Source: Bordetella avium (GTDB taxonomy: Bacteria; Pseudomonadota; Gammaproteobacteria; Burkholderiales; Burkholderiaceae_B). From it: a stretch of 64,000 bases of DNA. This document shows, one piece after another, positions 36,861 through 46,590 of this stretch. Location: contig NZ_CP139969.1 of the NCBI RefSeq assembly GCF_034424645.1, forward strand, positions 1,550,001-1,614,000. The letters run 5' to 3'. How positions within the stretch are numbered: position 1 is the stretch's first letter; each line of letters opens with the position of its first letter. A model generated the notes under the pieces. That model saw only the letters and a program-made list of their open reading frames with translations, made no database searches and was not told the origin of the DNA. The position numbers and the translations under genes are program-made.

Positions 36861-36895
36861 TAGTAAGGCCTATCGTGGCTAGTAAGTATCGTGGC
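36861..36895 (+). repeat. short imperfect direct repeat before the macroglobulin gene
   Basis: TAGTAAG-gcc-TATCGTGGC (36861-36879) is followed at once by TAGTAAG-TATCGTGGC (36880-36895). The copies differ only by a GCC insertion. They lie 35 bases before the start codon, just downstream of an AT-rich stretch, where a regulator-binding pair or a duplication could sit. Confidence 0.7.
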
Positions 36896-36930
36896 GCGGA
36901 GGTCTGAGAAGTCGCTGATTGAGGTGAGCC

Positions 36931-39900
36931 TTGGCGAGTAACAAAAAGGTCTGGCTAGGACTGGGAGCGGCGGCTGTGCTGGCCGGCGCTGTGGGTTTGG
37001 GCTGGTGGGCCGCACCACGCTCACTTGCGCCAGAGGCGACGCACAAGGCAGAGCAGGCGGTGCTCAGGGATGTCGAGAAAGCCGCGCAGAGTGTGCCGCA
37101 GTCTGCTGCGCCTCAGCCCGCCGGTCAGGCCATGCTCGGAAAACCCGATCCTTTCGCGGCCTTGAGCTGCCAGCCACGCCAGTACAACGATACGCTGGCG
37201 CTGGCGCTGACTTTTACGCAGCCGGTTGACCGCAAGGCGGATCTCAACCGCTATCTTCAGGTGACGGAGTTGGGCGCGCTCGCGCCAGACCAGGACGGCG
37301 CGCAGGACTCCGGCGGCCAGCGTCAGGCGGCCAACGGCCGTCCTGATGCGCCGCAAGGCAAGGTGGTGCAAGGCGGTTGGGTGGTGGGCGATAACCCGCG
37401 CGTGGTGTATTTCCCTTATGTGCAGCCGCTAAAACGCTATGCGATTGCCGTGCGGGAGGGGTTGCCAGGCGCGGCTGGCGCGTTGCCGCAGGACGCGCGT
37501 TGCGATGTGGCGACGCAGGCCATGCCGCCCTCGTTCTATTTCGCCAGTCGTGGCGTTGTGTTGCCCGCAGGCCAGAATGGCGGTTTGCCGGTGGCCACGG
37601 TCAATATGCCCGAAGTGGATGTGCAATTTCTGCGCGTTGAACCGCAGCGCGTACCCGAGTTTTTCGATACCGTGCTGGGCGTGGGTAAAGCGTCCCACGA
37701 CGAGGACGAGGATGACTGGCGTTATGCCGATAACCGCAGCCTCAAGGGCACAGTCAGCACCTGGGATCTGGATCGCCTCAATACCCTGACCACCAGCGTC
37801 TATCAGGGGCGTTTCCTTACCGATGAAAAGCCTAATCGGCGGCATGTGACCTTCCTGCCGGTCGAACACATCGAGGCATTGCAGGAGCCGGGCATTTATG
37901 TTGCCGTAATGAGCCAGCCGGGCCGCTTCCGCTATGAGTATCAGACGACCTATTTTTACGTCAGCGACGTGGGGCTGCATGCGCGCCGTTACTCGGATCG
38001 TAGCGAGGCCTACGCCGTGTCGCTCAAGACCGGGCAGCCACTGCCGGGGGTAAGGATCGAGCTGCTCGACGGTTCGGGCAAGACGCTGGCGCAGGCTGAG
38101 GCTGATGCCAAGGGGCATGTGCGCTTTGACGGTTCGCACGCCAACGCTCGCGTCATGCGCGCCACGCGCGGCAAGGAAATGACGGTGTTGGCCCTGGGTG
38201 ACCCGGCACTCGATTTGTCAGAGTACGACATCGGTGGCTATCCTGCGCGCAGCAACAATCTTTTCGTTTACGCAGGCCGTAATCTTTACCGCCCAGGCGA
38301 GCAATTCCACGTGTCGGTGCTATCCCGCGACCTGGACGGCCGGCCCTTGCCTTTGAGCCCGCTGACGGCCACGATCAAGCGGCCCGATGGCCGCGTCACG
38401 CGCACGAGTCTGTGGCATCCCTCCCAAGGCCTGCCGAACTATGTCGAGCAGGCCGTCGATCTTCCTCTGGATGCGCAAACCGGCACCTGGTTGCTGGAGT
38501 TGCGCGTCGATCCGGCCGCCAAGGTGGCGGATAGCACCTGGTCCTTCCAAGTTGAGGAGTTTTTGCCGGAGCGCATGAAGCTGGCTCTCAGTTCCGATCA
38601 GCCGGTTTTGTCGCCTGACGAAGCCTGGCAGGTGGATATGCAGGGGGACTACCTGTATGGCGCACCCGCGGCGGGCAACCGGGTGCTGTCCAGTTTCCAG
38701 GTCAAGCGTGACCGCTTCGCCTTGCCGCAGCAGTGGCCAGGCTTCATTTTTGGCGATGTGGCCGACGATACGCGCCGCCGCTTTGAAGAATTGCCCGATA
38801 CCGAACTGGACGGGCAGGGCAGGGGTGAGATCACGGTCGATCCTCAGGTCGAAGGCAGCCATTCCCCCATGAAGGTGCGCCTGTCGGTGAGTTTGCTGGA
38901 GTCCGGCGGGCGTCCCGTCGTGCGTTCGATCGAACGCAGTGTCTGGCCCGCTGAAACACTGATTGGCCTGCGCCCCTTGTTTGACCGCGACGTGGCGCGT
39001 GAGGGCGCACCCGCAGGCTTCGAGATTATCCGCGTTGATGCGACGGGTAAGCCCCAGCCTGTCAATGGCGCCCAGCTACGTCTGTTTCGCGAAGAGCGTC
39101 AGTATTACTGGCGTTTCGATGATCAGCGAGGCTGGAATAGTGGCTATACCGAAACTGAAGAGCTGACGGACTCGCGCGCCATCGATATCGGTGAGCGGGG
39201 GAATGTCAGCGTGGAAGTGAAGTGGGGCCGCTATCGTCTGGAGATCGTCGATCCGCAGACGGGACAGGTGGCACGTTACCGCTTCTACGCAGGTTGGAAC
39301 GCACAGGACTCCGACGCCGTGGGCAATCGTCCGGATCGGGTCCAACTGAAAATGCAGGATTTGCCGGCCAAGCCGGGCGACAAAGTTCGCATGACAGTGG
39401 TCCCGCCACATGACGGGCAGGCCCTTGTCACGGTGGAAGGTGACCGCATGCTGTGGTCGCAATGGGTGCCGGTCAAGGCTACGGGCACGGACGTGGAAAT
39501 CCCGGTGGACGCGGCCTGGAAGCGCCACGACCTCTATGTGTCGGCAACGGTCTTCCGTCCTGGCAGCGAGGGTGACCGTATCACGCCGGCGCGCGCGCTC
39601 GGTTTGGCCTATCTGCCTATAGCCAGCGCCGATCGCAAGCTGGCCGTGAGCCTCAACGCCCCGGCCAAGGTCGAGCCGGAAAAGCCCATTACGGTGCGCG
39701 TCAAGGTTGACGGCGCTGGCGCCGGCAAGGCCTATGTCACGTTGTCGGCGGTCGATGTCGGCATTCTCAACATCAATCAGTACGCCACGCCAGATCCGAT
39801 GGATTTCTTTTTCGGCAAGCATCGCTATGCGCCGGAGCTGCTGGACATGTATGGCAAGCTCATCGAGAAAATGGATGGCACGCAGGGCAGACTCAAGTGG

Positions 39901-42090
39901 GGCGGCGACGCGGCGATGCGCGGCGATAGCCGCAGCCTGCCCAAAAAGGTCAAGCTGGTAGATCTGTTCTCGGGTGTCGTGGCGCTCGATGCCAAGGGCG
40001 AAGCCGATATCAAGCTGGATCTGCCGGACTTCAATGGGACCCTGCGCTTGATGGCAGTGGCGTTCACGGGCGAGCGTTATGGGAGCGCCGACACCGAAAT
40101 GCAGGTGGCCGCGCCCGTGGTGGCTGAGCTGAATATGCCGCGTTTCATCACGCCGGGCGACCAGGCAGCCGTGGCGCTGGACTTGACCAATCTTAGCGGC
40201 GCGACGCGCAAGCTGACGGTCAAGCTTCAGGCACTGGACCCGCTGGCGATCAATGACAGCACCCGCACGGTCACGCTGAAAGACAAGGAGCGCACGACGC
40301 TGCGTTTTGTGGCCACTACGACAGGCTCTTATGGGCTGGGGCTTATGCGCCTGGTGGTTGAGGGCGATGGTTTGAACATCACCCGTGAGTCGGTTTTGCA
40401 GGTGCAACCGGCCTATGCGTCGGAGCGCCGGGTCCGGCGCATGCGTCTGAATCCCGGCGAGGAATGGACGCCGCCGGCCGAACAGCTCGCGGGCTGGCAT
40501 GCCGATTCGGCGACGATTTCGCTGACCCTGTCCAACCGACCGCCGCTGAACGTCAATCGTTTGGTGGAAGGGCTGTTGAACTATCCCTATGGCTGCACCG
40601 AGCAGACCATCAGCGCCACTATGCCCTGGGTCATGCTCGATGAGGCGGCGGCCAATCGATTCAGCCTGCCGCTGCGCACGATAGCCGAGCGTCAGGCCAA
40701 GATCGATGGCGCGCTGGCCCGGTTGTCGGGGATGCGCGGCACGACAGGCGCCTATTCGCTTTGGGGTGATTACAGCAACCGCGATACCTGGCTGAGCGCC
40801 TACGCCTTGGGCTTTATGCAGGATGCTCGCGATCGCGGCTTTAGCGTCTCCGACGATAGCTTGGAGCGCACACGCCAATGGTTGTTGGAGCAGTTGCAGC
40901 AAACGTCCAACAGCTTCGGCAACTGGTCGGCCAATCTGCGCAAGGGCCTGGAAAGCGGCCGTATCGATAGCGGCAGCGTCGAGGTGTTGCGCAACGACCA
41001 CCGCCGTTTTGCTGGTCTGGCCGCCACGGCGCTAGTGCTCGCGCGTGACGGCAAAGCCCCCTTGTCGACCGTGCGCCAGTTGTTCGACAACTATGGTGAG
41101 CGCGCCCGTTCGCCGCTGCCGCTCATTCAGTTGGCGGCGGCTTTCAAACTGCTGGGTGACGAAGGCCGCATGAAGGCGGCCCTGGATCAGGGTTTGACAC
41201 GGGCCTACGGCATCACGCGCCGTGGCTCGGGCAATTACGATGAGTGGCTGGGTGACTATGGCAGCGGTGTGCGCGATTACGCGCAGGCCTATGCCTTGGT
41301 CAATCAGTACGGCTTGCGTGACCCGCGCAATGAAACCTTGCTGGAGCAGGCCTCGGCGCGTTTGGGCAACCGCCCCTATCTGTCCACGCAGGAGCAGATG
41401 GCTTTGCTGCTGGCTGCCAATGCTGCGGGGGGTGACCGCAGCAGGCCCTGGGAGGCATCGCTGCAACAGGCGGGCAGCCGCAATCTGACGGGCTCGCAGG
41501 ATCAGACGCTGGCGCTGAAACCTAGCGAGCTAGCCACGACCCGCTTGCGCAACACGGGTAATCAATCGCTGTTTGTCGAGATCGATGCGCAGGGCACGCC
41601 GCTGGCTGCGCCCAAGCCGCGCAACGATGTCATTGGCTTGATGCGCGGCTGGTATCGCCCGGATGGCAGCGCCTGGGATGGCGGCACTTTGCAGACTGGC
41701 GACATGCTGGTGGTCTGGATTCAGGCGGACGCCACGCAGTACGTACCTGATGCCTTGTTGGTGGATCGCGTGCCGGCGGGTTTCGAAGTGGAGAATCTCA
41801 ATCTCATGCAAAGTCCTGAGATGCAGGATTGGGAGATAGGCGGCCGCCGCGTGGCGGATGCGATGGCCAACCCCAATATCAAGCATCGCGAGTTCCGTGA
41901 TGACCGTTATGTAGCGGCTGCAGCGCTGGGCCGGGGTAAGGTTGATATCTTTTATCTGGCGCGCGTGGTCACGCCGGGTCGCTACAGTGTGCCGCCCGTC
42001 GTGGCCGAAGATATGTACCGGCCTGGACTGCGCGGTGTGGGCGACACGTGGAACAACATCGAGATCCGCGACCGCAAACCTCGCAACTAA
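36931..42090 (+). CDS. yfhM: bacterial alpha-2-macroglobulin (YfhM-like protease inhibitor)
   Basis: A 1719-residue envelope protein. A hydrophobic N-terminal segment (about 6-24) anchors or exports it. A series of macroglobulin and bait-region domains follows. The thioester motif Y-G-C-T-E-Q is intact with Cys1222, and the C-terminal domain follows. In bacteria these proteins trap attacking proteases in the periplasm, partnered by PbpC, which repairs peptidoglycan. The pairing is seen here: pbpC overlaps its end. Translation seems to start at TTG 36931 behind GAGGTGA. Its length is slightly above the 1653 of the E. coli protein. Confidence 0.92.
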   Translation: MASNKKVWLGLGAAAVLAGAVGLGWWAAPRSLAPEATHKAEQAVLRDVEKAAQSVPQSAAPQPAGQAMLGKPDPFAALSCQPRQYNDTLALALTFTQPVDRKADLNRYLQVTELGALAPDQDGAQDSGGQRQAANGRPDAPQGKVVQGGWVVGDNPRVVYFPYVQPLKRYAIAVREGLPGAAGALPQDARCDVATQAMPPSFYFASRGVVLPAGQNGGLPVATVNMPEVDVQFLRVEPQRVPEFFDTVLGVGKASHDEDEDDWRYADNRSLKGTVSTWDLDRLNTLTTSVYQGRFLTDEKPNRRHVTFLPVEHIEALQEPGIYVAVMSQPGRFRYEYQTTYFYVSDVGLHARRYSDRSEAYAVSLKTGQPLPGVRIELLDGSGKTLAQAEADAKGHVRFDGSHANARVMRATRGKEMTVLALGDPALDLSEYDIGGYPARSNNLFVYAGRNLYRPGEQFHVSVLSRDLDGRPLPLSPLTATIKRPDGRVTRTSLWHPSQGLPNYVEQAVDLPLDAQTGTWLLELRVDPAAKVADSTWSFQVEEFLPERMKLALSSDQPVLSPDEAWQVDMQGDYLYGAPAAGNRVLSSFQVKRDRFALPQQWPGFIFGDVADDTRRRFEELPDTELDGQGRGEITVDPQVEGSHSPMKVRLSVSLLESGGRPVVRSIERSVWPAETLIGLRPLFDRDVAREGAPAGFEIIRVDATGKPQPVNGAQLRLFREERQYYWRFDDQRGWNSGYTETEELTDSRAIDIGERGNVSVEVKWGRYRLEIVDPQTGQVARYRFYAGWNAQDSDAVGNRPDRVQLKMQDLPAKPGDKVRMTVVPPHDGQALVTVEGDRMLWSQWVPVKATGTDVEIPVDAAWKRHDLYVSATVFRPGSEGDRITPARALGLAYLPIASADRKLAVSLNAPAKVEPEKPITVRVKVDGAGAGKAYVTLSAVDVGILNINQYATPDPMDFFFGKHRYAPELLDMYGKLIEKMDGTQGRLKWGGDAAMRGDSRSLPKKVKLVDLFSGVVALDAKGEADIKLDLPDFNGTLRLMAVAFTGERYGSADTEMQVAAPVVAELNMPRFITPGDQAAVALDLTNLSGATRKLTVKLQALDPLAINDSTRTVTLKDKERTTLRFVATTTGSYGLGLMRLVVEGDGLNITRESVLQVQPAYASERRVRRMRLNPGEEWTPPAEQLAGWHADSATISLTLSNRPPLNVNRLVEGLLNYPYGCTEQTISATMPWVMLDEAAANRFSLPLRTIAERQAKIDGALARLSGMRGTTGAYSLWGDYSNRDTWLSAYALGFMQDARDRGFSVSDDSLERTRQWLLEQLQQTSNSFGNWSANLRKGLESGRIDSGSVEVLRNDHRRFAGLAATALVLARDGKAPLSTVRQLFDNYGERARSPLPLIQLAAAFKLLGDEGRMKAALDQGLTRAYGITRRGSGNYDEWLGDYGSGVRDYAQAYALVNQYGLRDPRNETLLEQASARLGNRPYLSTQEQMALLLAANAAGGDRSRPWEASLQQAGSRNLTGSQDQTLALKPSELATTRLRNTGNQSLFVEIDAQGTPLAAPKPRNDVIGLMRGWYRPDGSAWDGGTLQTGDMLVVWIQADATQYVPDALLVDRVPAGFEVENLNLMQSPEMQDWEIGGRRVADAMANPNIKHREFRDDRYVAAAALGRGKVDIFYLARVVTPGRYSVPPVVAEDMYRPGLRGVGDTWNNIEIRDRKPRN

Positions 42091-44231
42091 AGCCGCGGTG
42101 GCGGCGCTTGGCCCTGGCCAGCGCTGTCGCCGTGGCCCTGCTGTTGGCGGCTTTTCTGGCGCTCGATCGCGCCTATCCCCTGCCGCCTATCGGATCGGCA
42201 GGGGCGCGCGTGGTGGTCGCCGCCGACGGCACACCTTTGCGCACCTATCCCAGCCGCGATGGCGTGTGGCGCTATCCGGTGACGCCGGATCAGGTGTCGC
42301 CCCGCTATGTGCAGACCCTGCTTACTTACGAAGATCGTTGGTTCTACGCGCATCCCGGAATCAATCCCTGGGCCTTGGCGCGGGCGGCATGGCAATGGGT
42401 GGCCCATGGCCGCATTGTGTCGGGAGGTTCGACGCTCACCATGCAGGTGGCGCGCATGCTGGACCCGGCGCTCGCCGGGCAGCCCTCGCGCAGTATGCGC
42501 GCCAAGCTGAGGCAGGTCTGGCGTGCTTTGCAGCTCGAATGGCATTACGGCAAAGATGAGATTCTGGCCATGTATCTGGCCCATGCGCCGATGGGGGGCA
42601 TTGTCGAGGGGGTCGAGATGGGCTCGCGGATGTGGCTGGGCAAGTCAGCGCGGGACTTGAGCGATGCCGAAGCAGCCTTGCTCACCGCTTTGCCTCAGGC
42701 GCCGTCCCGTTTGCGTCCGGACCGGCATCCCGAGGCGGCTCGCGTGGCGCGGGACAAGGTGCTGGCACGCATGGCCGAGTTGTCGGTCTGGACGCCGGCG
42801 CGCGTGGCCGATGCGCGTATCGAGAACGTCGTCGCGCCACCTTTGCGGGCTCGCTGGCTCGCGCCGCTGGCCGCGCAACGCTTACTCGCCGCAAGCCGGC
42901 AGACAGTCGTTGAAAGCACGCTGGATGCGGACATGCAGGCGACCGTTGAGCGCATGCTGCTCGATCGTATCGACGGCCTGCCGCCGAAAGTGTCGATGGC
43001 CGTGTTGGTGATGGACAACGACAGCCTGGAGATTAAGGCGTATGCGGGTTCGGCAGATTTTTCCGATGATTCGCGCTATGCGCATGTGGATATGGTGCGT
43101 GCCGTGCGCTCGCCCGGCTCGACGCTCAAGCCGTTTCTTTATGCCTTGGCGCTGGATGATGGCTTAGTGCATTCAGAAAGCCTGCTCATGGATGTGCCGA
43201 TGTCCTTCGGCGGCTATGCTCCGGGTAATTTTCAGGCTTCGTTTTCCGGTCCGGTGAGTGTTTCCAGCGCCTTGCAGCGTTCCTTGAATGTGCCGGCGGT
43301 GGATCTGCTGGACCGTGTCGGGCCGGCGCGCTTTTCTTCGGTTATGCTCAATGCTGGCGTGCGCTTGCGTTTACCTGCGGGCGCCACCCCCAATCTGAGC
43401 CTGATCCTGGGCGGCGGTGGCACTACGCTCGAAGAGTTGGTGGGCGCTTATCGTGCGCTGGCGCGTGGCGGGGTGTCGGGCCAGGCCAGGTTGTCGCCTG
43501 CCGATCCCAAGCGCGAGAACCGCGCCATGAGCGCAGGCGCAGCCTGGATTATCCGCGATATTCTCGAATCAGGCGGCCATCCTGAAAGACCCTTGTTCGA
43601 GCAGGGCGGGCCCGAGAGGGCCTTGGCCTGGAAAACGGGCACCAGCTTTGGATTTCGTGATGCCTGGGCGATCGGGGTGACAGATCAGTGGACGCTGGGC
43701 GTCTGGGTCGGGCGGCCCGATGGTACGCCAAACCCCGGTTTTTTCGGGGCCAATGTGGCGGCGCCGCTGTTGCGCGATGTCGTGTCGGCGCTGCCGGCGG
43801 GTGCGCCGCGCGCGCGTCAGCGTCCCGATTCGGTGCAGGTGGCCGTGACATGCTGGCCTTTGGGCTGGCGTCTGGAAAGCGCGCCGGGCGGGGTCTGCCC
43901 GGAGCAACGTGTGGCGTGGGTCTTGAACGAAACCGTTCCGCCCTCATTTGCAGGGTATGCTGATCGCGGCGCCATGCAGATTGAAGGCGTGGCTCAGGGA
44001 GCGGTATTGCGGCCTGTGCCAGGGTCTCGCGTGGTCACCCTCGATGTGGGGGTGCAAGGGGCTGAAGGTCAGGTTTGGTGGATGTTGGACGGCGGGCTTT
44101 ATCGCCCAGGCCGGGCTGGTGAAACACAGAGTCTGTCTCTGTCGCACAATGGGCGTCATCGGTTGACGGTTATGGACGAGGCGGGGCGATACACTGGTCT
44201 AGAGTTTGAAATCGCTGGTGTTACGCCCTGA
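42048..44231 (+). CDS. pbpC: penicillin-binding protein 1C
   Basis: A 727-residue bifunctional peptidoglycan synthase. Order: a membrane anchor (about 20-40), a glycosyltransferase 51 domain with E-D-R-W-F-Y-A-H-P-G and G-G-S-T-L-T-M-Q-V-A-R (about 90-240), a transpeptidase domain with S-P-G-S-T-L-K-P-F (nucleophile Ser) and K-T-G-T-S-F-G-F-R-D-A-W, and a C-terminal BiPBP domain. The GTG at 42048 lies inside the macroglobulin gene and overlaps it by 43 bases. A later TTG is possible, but the overlap signals coupling. It works with the macroglobulin in envelope defence. Confidence 0.93.
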   Translation: MEQHRDPRPQTSQLKPRWRRLALASAVAVALLLAAFLALDRAYPLPPIGSAGARVVVAADGTPLRTYPSRDGVWRYPVTPDQVSPRYVQTLLTYEDRWFYAHPGINPWALARAAWQWVAHGRIVSGGSTLTMQVARMLDPALAGQPSRSMRAKLRQVWRALQLEWHYGKDEILAMYLAHAPMGGIVEGVEMGSRMWLGKSARDLSDAEAALLTALPQAPSRLRPDRHPEAARVARDKVLARMAELSVWTPARVADARIENVVAPPLRARWLAPLAAQRLLAASRQTVVESTLDADMQATVERMLLDRIDGLPPKVSMAVLVMDNDSLEIKAYAGSADFSDDSRYAHVDMVRAVRSPGSTLKPFLYALALDDGLVHSESLLMDVPMSFGGYAPGNFQASFSGPVSVSSALQRSLNVPAVDLLDRVGPARFSSVMLNAGVRLRLPAGATPNLSLILGGGGTTLEELVGAYRALARGGVSGQARLSPADPKRENRAMSAGAAWIIRDILESGGHPERPLFEQGGPERALAWKTGTSFGFRDAWAIGVTDQWTLGVWVGRPDGTPNPGFFGANVAAPLLRDVVSALPAGAPRARQRPDSVQVAVTCWPLGWRLESAPGGVCPEQRVAWVLNETVPPSFAGYADRGAMQIEGVAQGAVLRPVPGSRVVTLDVGVQGAEGQVWWMLDGGLYRPGRAGETQSLSLSHNGRHRLTVMDEAGRYTGLEFEIAGVTP

Positions 44232-44284
44232 TCGGCATAGAATATGAAGCGTGTACTTGCCGCTTCGTGCGTTACGGAGGAAGC

Positions 44285-46588
44285 GTGATTTCCCAAGAGC
44301 TTGAAGTCAGCCTGCATATGGCCTTTGTCGAGGCCCGGTCGGCCCGACATGAATTTATTACTGTCGAGCATCTCCTGCTCGCGTTGCTGGACAACGCCTC
44401 GGCGGTGGAGGTGCTGCGCGCCTGCGCTGCCAATCTGGATGACTTGCGCCGTAACCTGCGTCAGTTTGTCACGGAAAATACGCCCGTCATTCCGAGTGGC
44501 GCCGAGGTCGATACGCAGCCTACGCTGGGTTTTCAGCGCGTGATTCAGCGTGCCATCATGCATGTCTCGGCAGGCGGCACGGGCAAAAAGCCGGTTACCG
44601 GCGCCAACGTGCTGGTCGCCATTTTTGGCGAGAAAGACTCTCACGCGGTTTATTACCTGCAGCAGCAGGGTGTGACGCGGCTGGATGTCGTCAATTTTCT
44701 GTCGCATGGCATCACCAAGCAGCCGCAGGATGAGCCCGTGCAGAAAGAACCGCAGAGCGCCAGCGAGGAGGGCAGCGAAGCCCGCCAGTCGCCACTCGAT
44801 CAGTATGCCAACGATCTGAACGCGGCCGCCGAGGCGGGCCGCATCGATCCCCTGATCGGTCGCGAACACGAGGTTGAGCGTGTGATTCAGGTGCTGTGCC
44901 GCCGGCGCAAGAACAATCCGCTGCTGGTCGGAGAGGCCGGTGTCGGCAAGACCGCCATCGCGGAAGGCCTGGCTTGGCGCATCACGCGCGGCGAAGTGCC
45001 CGAGATTTTGCAGTCGGCCCACGTTTATTCGCTGGATATGGGCGCCTTGTTGGCCGGCACCAAGTATCGCGGCGATTTTGAACAGCGTCTCAAGGGTGTG
45101 CTCAAACAGATTCGCGGGAATCCTGACGCAATTCTGTTCATCGACGAAATCCATACCCTGATCGGCGCCGGATCGGCGTCGGGCGGCACGCTGGATGCCT
45201 CCAATCTGCTCAAGCCCGCTTTGTCGTCGGGGCAGTTGAAGTGCATCGGCGCGACCACTTACACCGAGTATCGTGGCGTGTTTGAGAAAGACCACGCTCT
45301 GTCGCGCCGCTTCCAGAAAATCGATGTGCCCGAGCCCAGCGTCGAGCAGACCGTCCAGATTCTGCGCGGCTTGAAAAGCCGGTTCGAAGAGCATCACAGC
45401 GTGCGGTATTCGGCAGCGGCGCTGAGCGCGGCCGCCGAACTCTCGGCGCGTTACATCAACGACCGCCACCTGCCGGACAAGGCCATCGACGTCATCGACG
45501 AGGCGGGTGTGGCTCAGCGTCTGTTGCCGCGCTCGCGCCAGAAGAAAGTCATTGGCAAGGCCGAGATCGAAGCCATCGTTTCCAAGATTGCGCGCATTCC
45601 GCCGCAGTCGGTTTCCAACGATGACCGCAGCAGGCTCGCCACTTTGGACCGCGATCTGAAAACCGTCGTGTTCGGGCAGGATCAGGCGATCGATGCCTTG
45701 GCGGCTTCTATCAAAATGGCGCGTTCTGGTCTGGGTCGTCCTGAAAAACCCATCGGTGCCTTCCTGTTCTCTGGACCCACGGGCGTGGGCAAGACCGAGG
45801 TCGCCCGCCAGCTCGCCTTCACCCTGGGCGTGGAACTGCTGCGTTTTGATATGTCCGAGTACATGGAGCGCCACGCGGTGTCGCGCCTGATCGGCGCGCC
45901 GCCGGGCTATGTGGGTTTCGACCAGGGCGGTCTGCTGACTGAAGCCATCACCAAGCAGCCGCATTGTGTGCTGCTGCTCGATGAAATCGAAAAAGCTCAC
46001 CCGGATATTTTCAATATCCTGTTGCAGGTCATGGATCACGGCACCCTGACGGACAACAATGGACGCAAGGCCGATTTCCGCAACGTCATTCTCATTATGA
46101 CCACGAATGCCGGCGCCGAAACGCTTAACCGCGCAGCGATCGGTTTTACCAACAGCCGCGTGGCGGGCGACGAAATGGCGGAAATCCGCCGGATGTTCAC
46201 GCCGGAGTTCCGCAACCGTCTGGATGCCATCATCCCCTTTGCCGCACTGAACCGCGACATCATTCTGCGGGTGGTCGACAAATTCCTCATGCAGCTCGAA
46301 GACCAGTTGCATGAGCGCCGGGTAGAGGCGGTGTTTACCGAGAAGCTGCGCGACTATCTGGCCAAGCATGGCTTCGATCCTCTGATGGGCGCGCGACCTA
46401 TGCAACGCCTTATCCAGGACACGATACGCCGCGCGCTGGCAGACGAGCTGCTTTTTGGCCGTCTGGTTGATGGCGGCAATGTCACGGTGGATCTGAACGA
46501 GGACGACAAAGTGGTGCTGTCTTTTGATGACGCGGGTAAACCCGAGCCCACTGCCAAGGACAATCCACAAGTCGAGCTGGTTGACTGA
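44285..46588 (+). CDS. clpA: ATP-dependent Clp protease ATP-binding subunit ClpA
   Basis: A 767-residue AAA+ unfoldase that feeds ClpP. The Clp-N domain repeats (about 1-145) start [14 protein letters not shown]. The first AAA+ domain has Walker A G-E-A-G-V-G-K-T at 216-223, the second G-P-T-G-V-G-K-T at 497-504, then the D2-small domain. The start is GTG at 44285 behind GGAGGA. It is followed after two bases by pqiA. It is separated from clpS by the macroglobulin and pbpC genes. Confidence 0.96.
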   Translation: MISQELEVSLHMAFVEARSARHEFITVEHLLLALLDNASAVEVLRACAANLDDLRRNLRQFVTENTPVIPSGAEVDTQPTLGFQRVIQRAIMHVSAGGTGKKPVTGANVLVAIFGEKDSHAVYYLQQQGVTRLDVVNFLSHGITKQPQDEPVQKEPQSASEEGSEARQSPLDQYANDLNAAAEAGRIDPLIGREHEVERVIQVLCRRRKNNPLLVGEAGVGKTAIAEGLAWRITRGEVPEILQSAHVYSLDMGALLAGTKYRGDFEQRLKGVLKQIRGNPDAILFIDEIHTLIGAGSASGGTLDASNLLKPALSSGQLKCIGATTYTEYRGVFEKDHALSRRFQKIDVPEPSVEQTVQILRGLKSRFEEHHSVRYSAAALSAAAELSARYINDRHLPDKAIDVIDEAGVAQRLLPRSRQKKVIGKAEIEAIVSKIARIPPQSVSNDDRSRLATLDRDLKTVVFGQDQAIDALAASIKMARSGLGRPEKPIGAFLFSGPTGVGKTEVARQLAFTLGVELLRFDMSEYMERHAVSRLIGAPPGYVGFDQGGLLTEAITKQPHCVLLLDEIEKAHPDIFNILLQVMDHGTLTDNNGRKADFRNVILIMTTNAGAETLNRAAIGFTNSRVAGDEMAEIRRMFTPEFRNRLDAIIPFAALNRDIILRVVDKFLMQLEDQLHERRVEAVFTEKLRDYLAKHGFDPLMGARPMQRLIQDTIRRALADELLFGRLVDGGNVTVDLNEDDKVVLSFDDAGKPEPTAKDNPQVELVD

Positions 46589-46590
46589 TC

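Noticed and set aside
39076..41001. 641-codon open frame on the minus strand
   Set aside because: Antisense to the macroglobulin gene, with no recognisable domain.
44156..46570. 804-codon open frame on the minus strand
   Set aside because: It is the antisense shadow of clpA, whose domains and start are clear.
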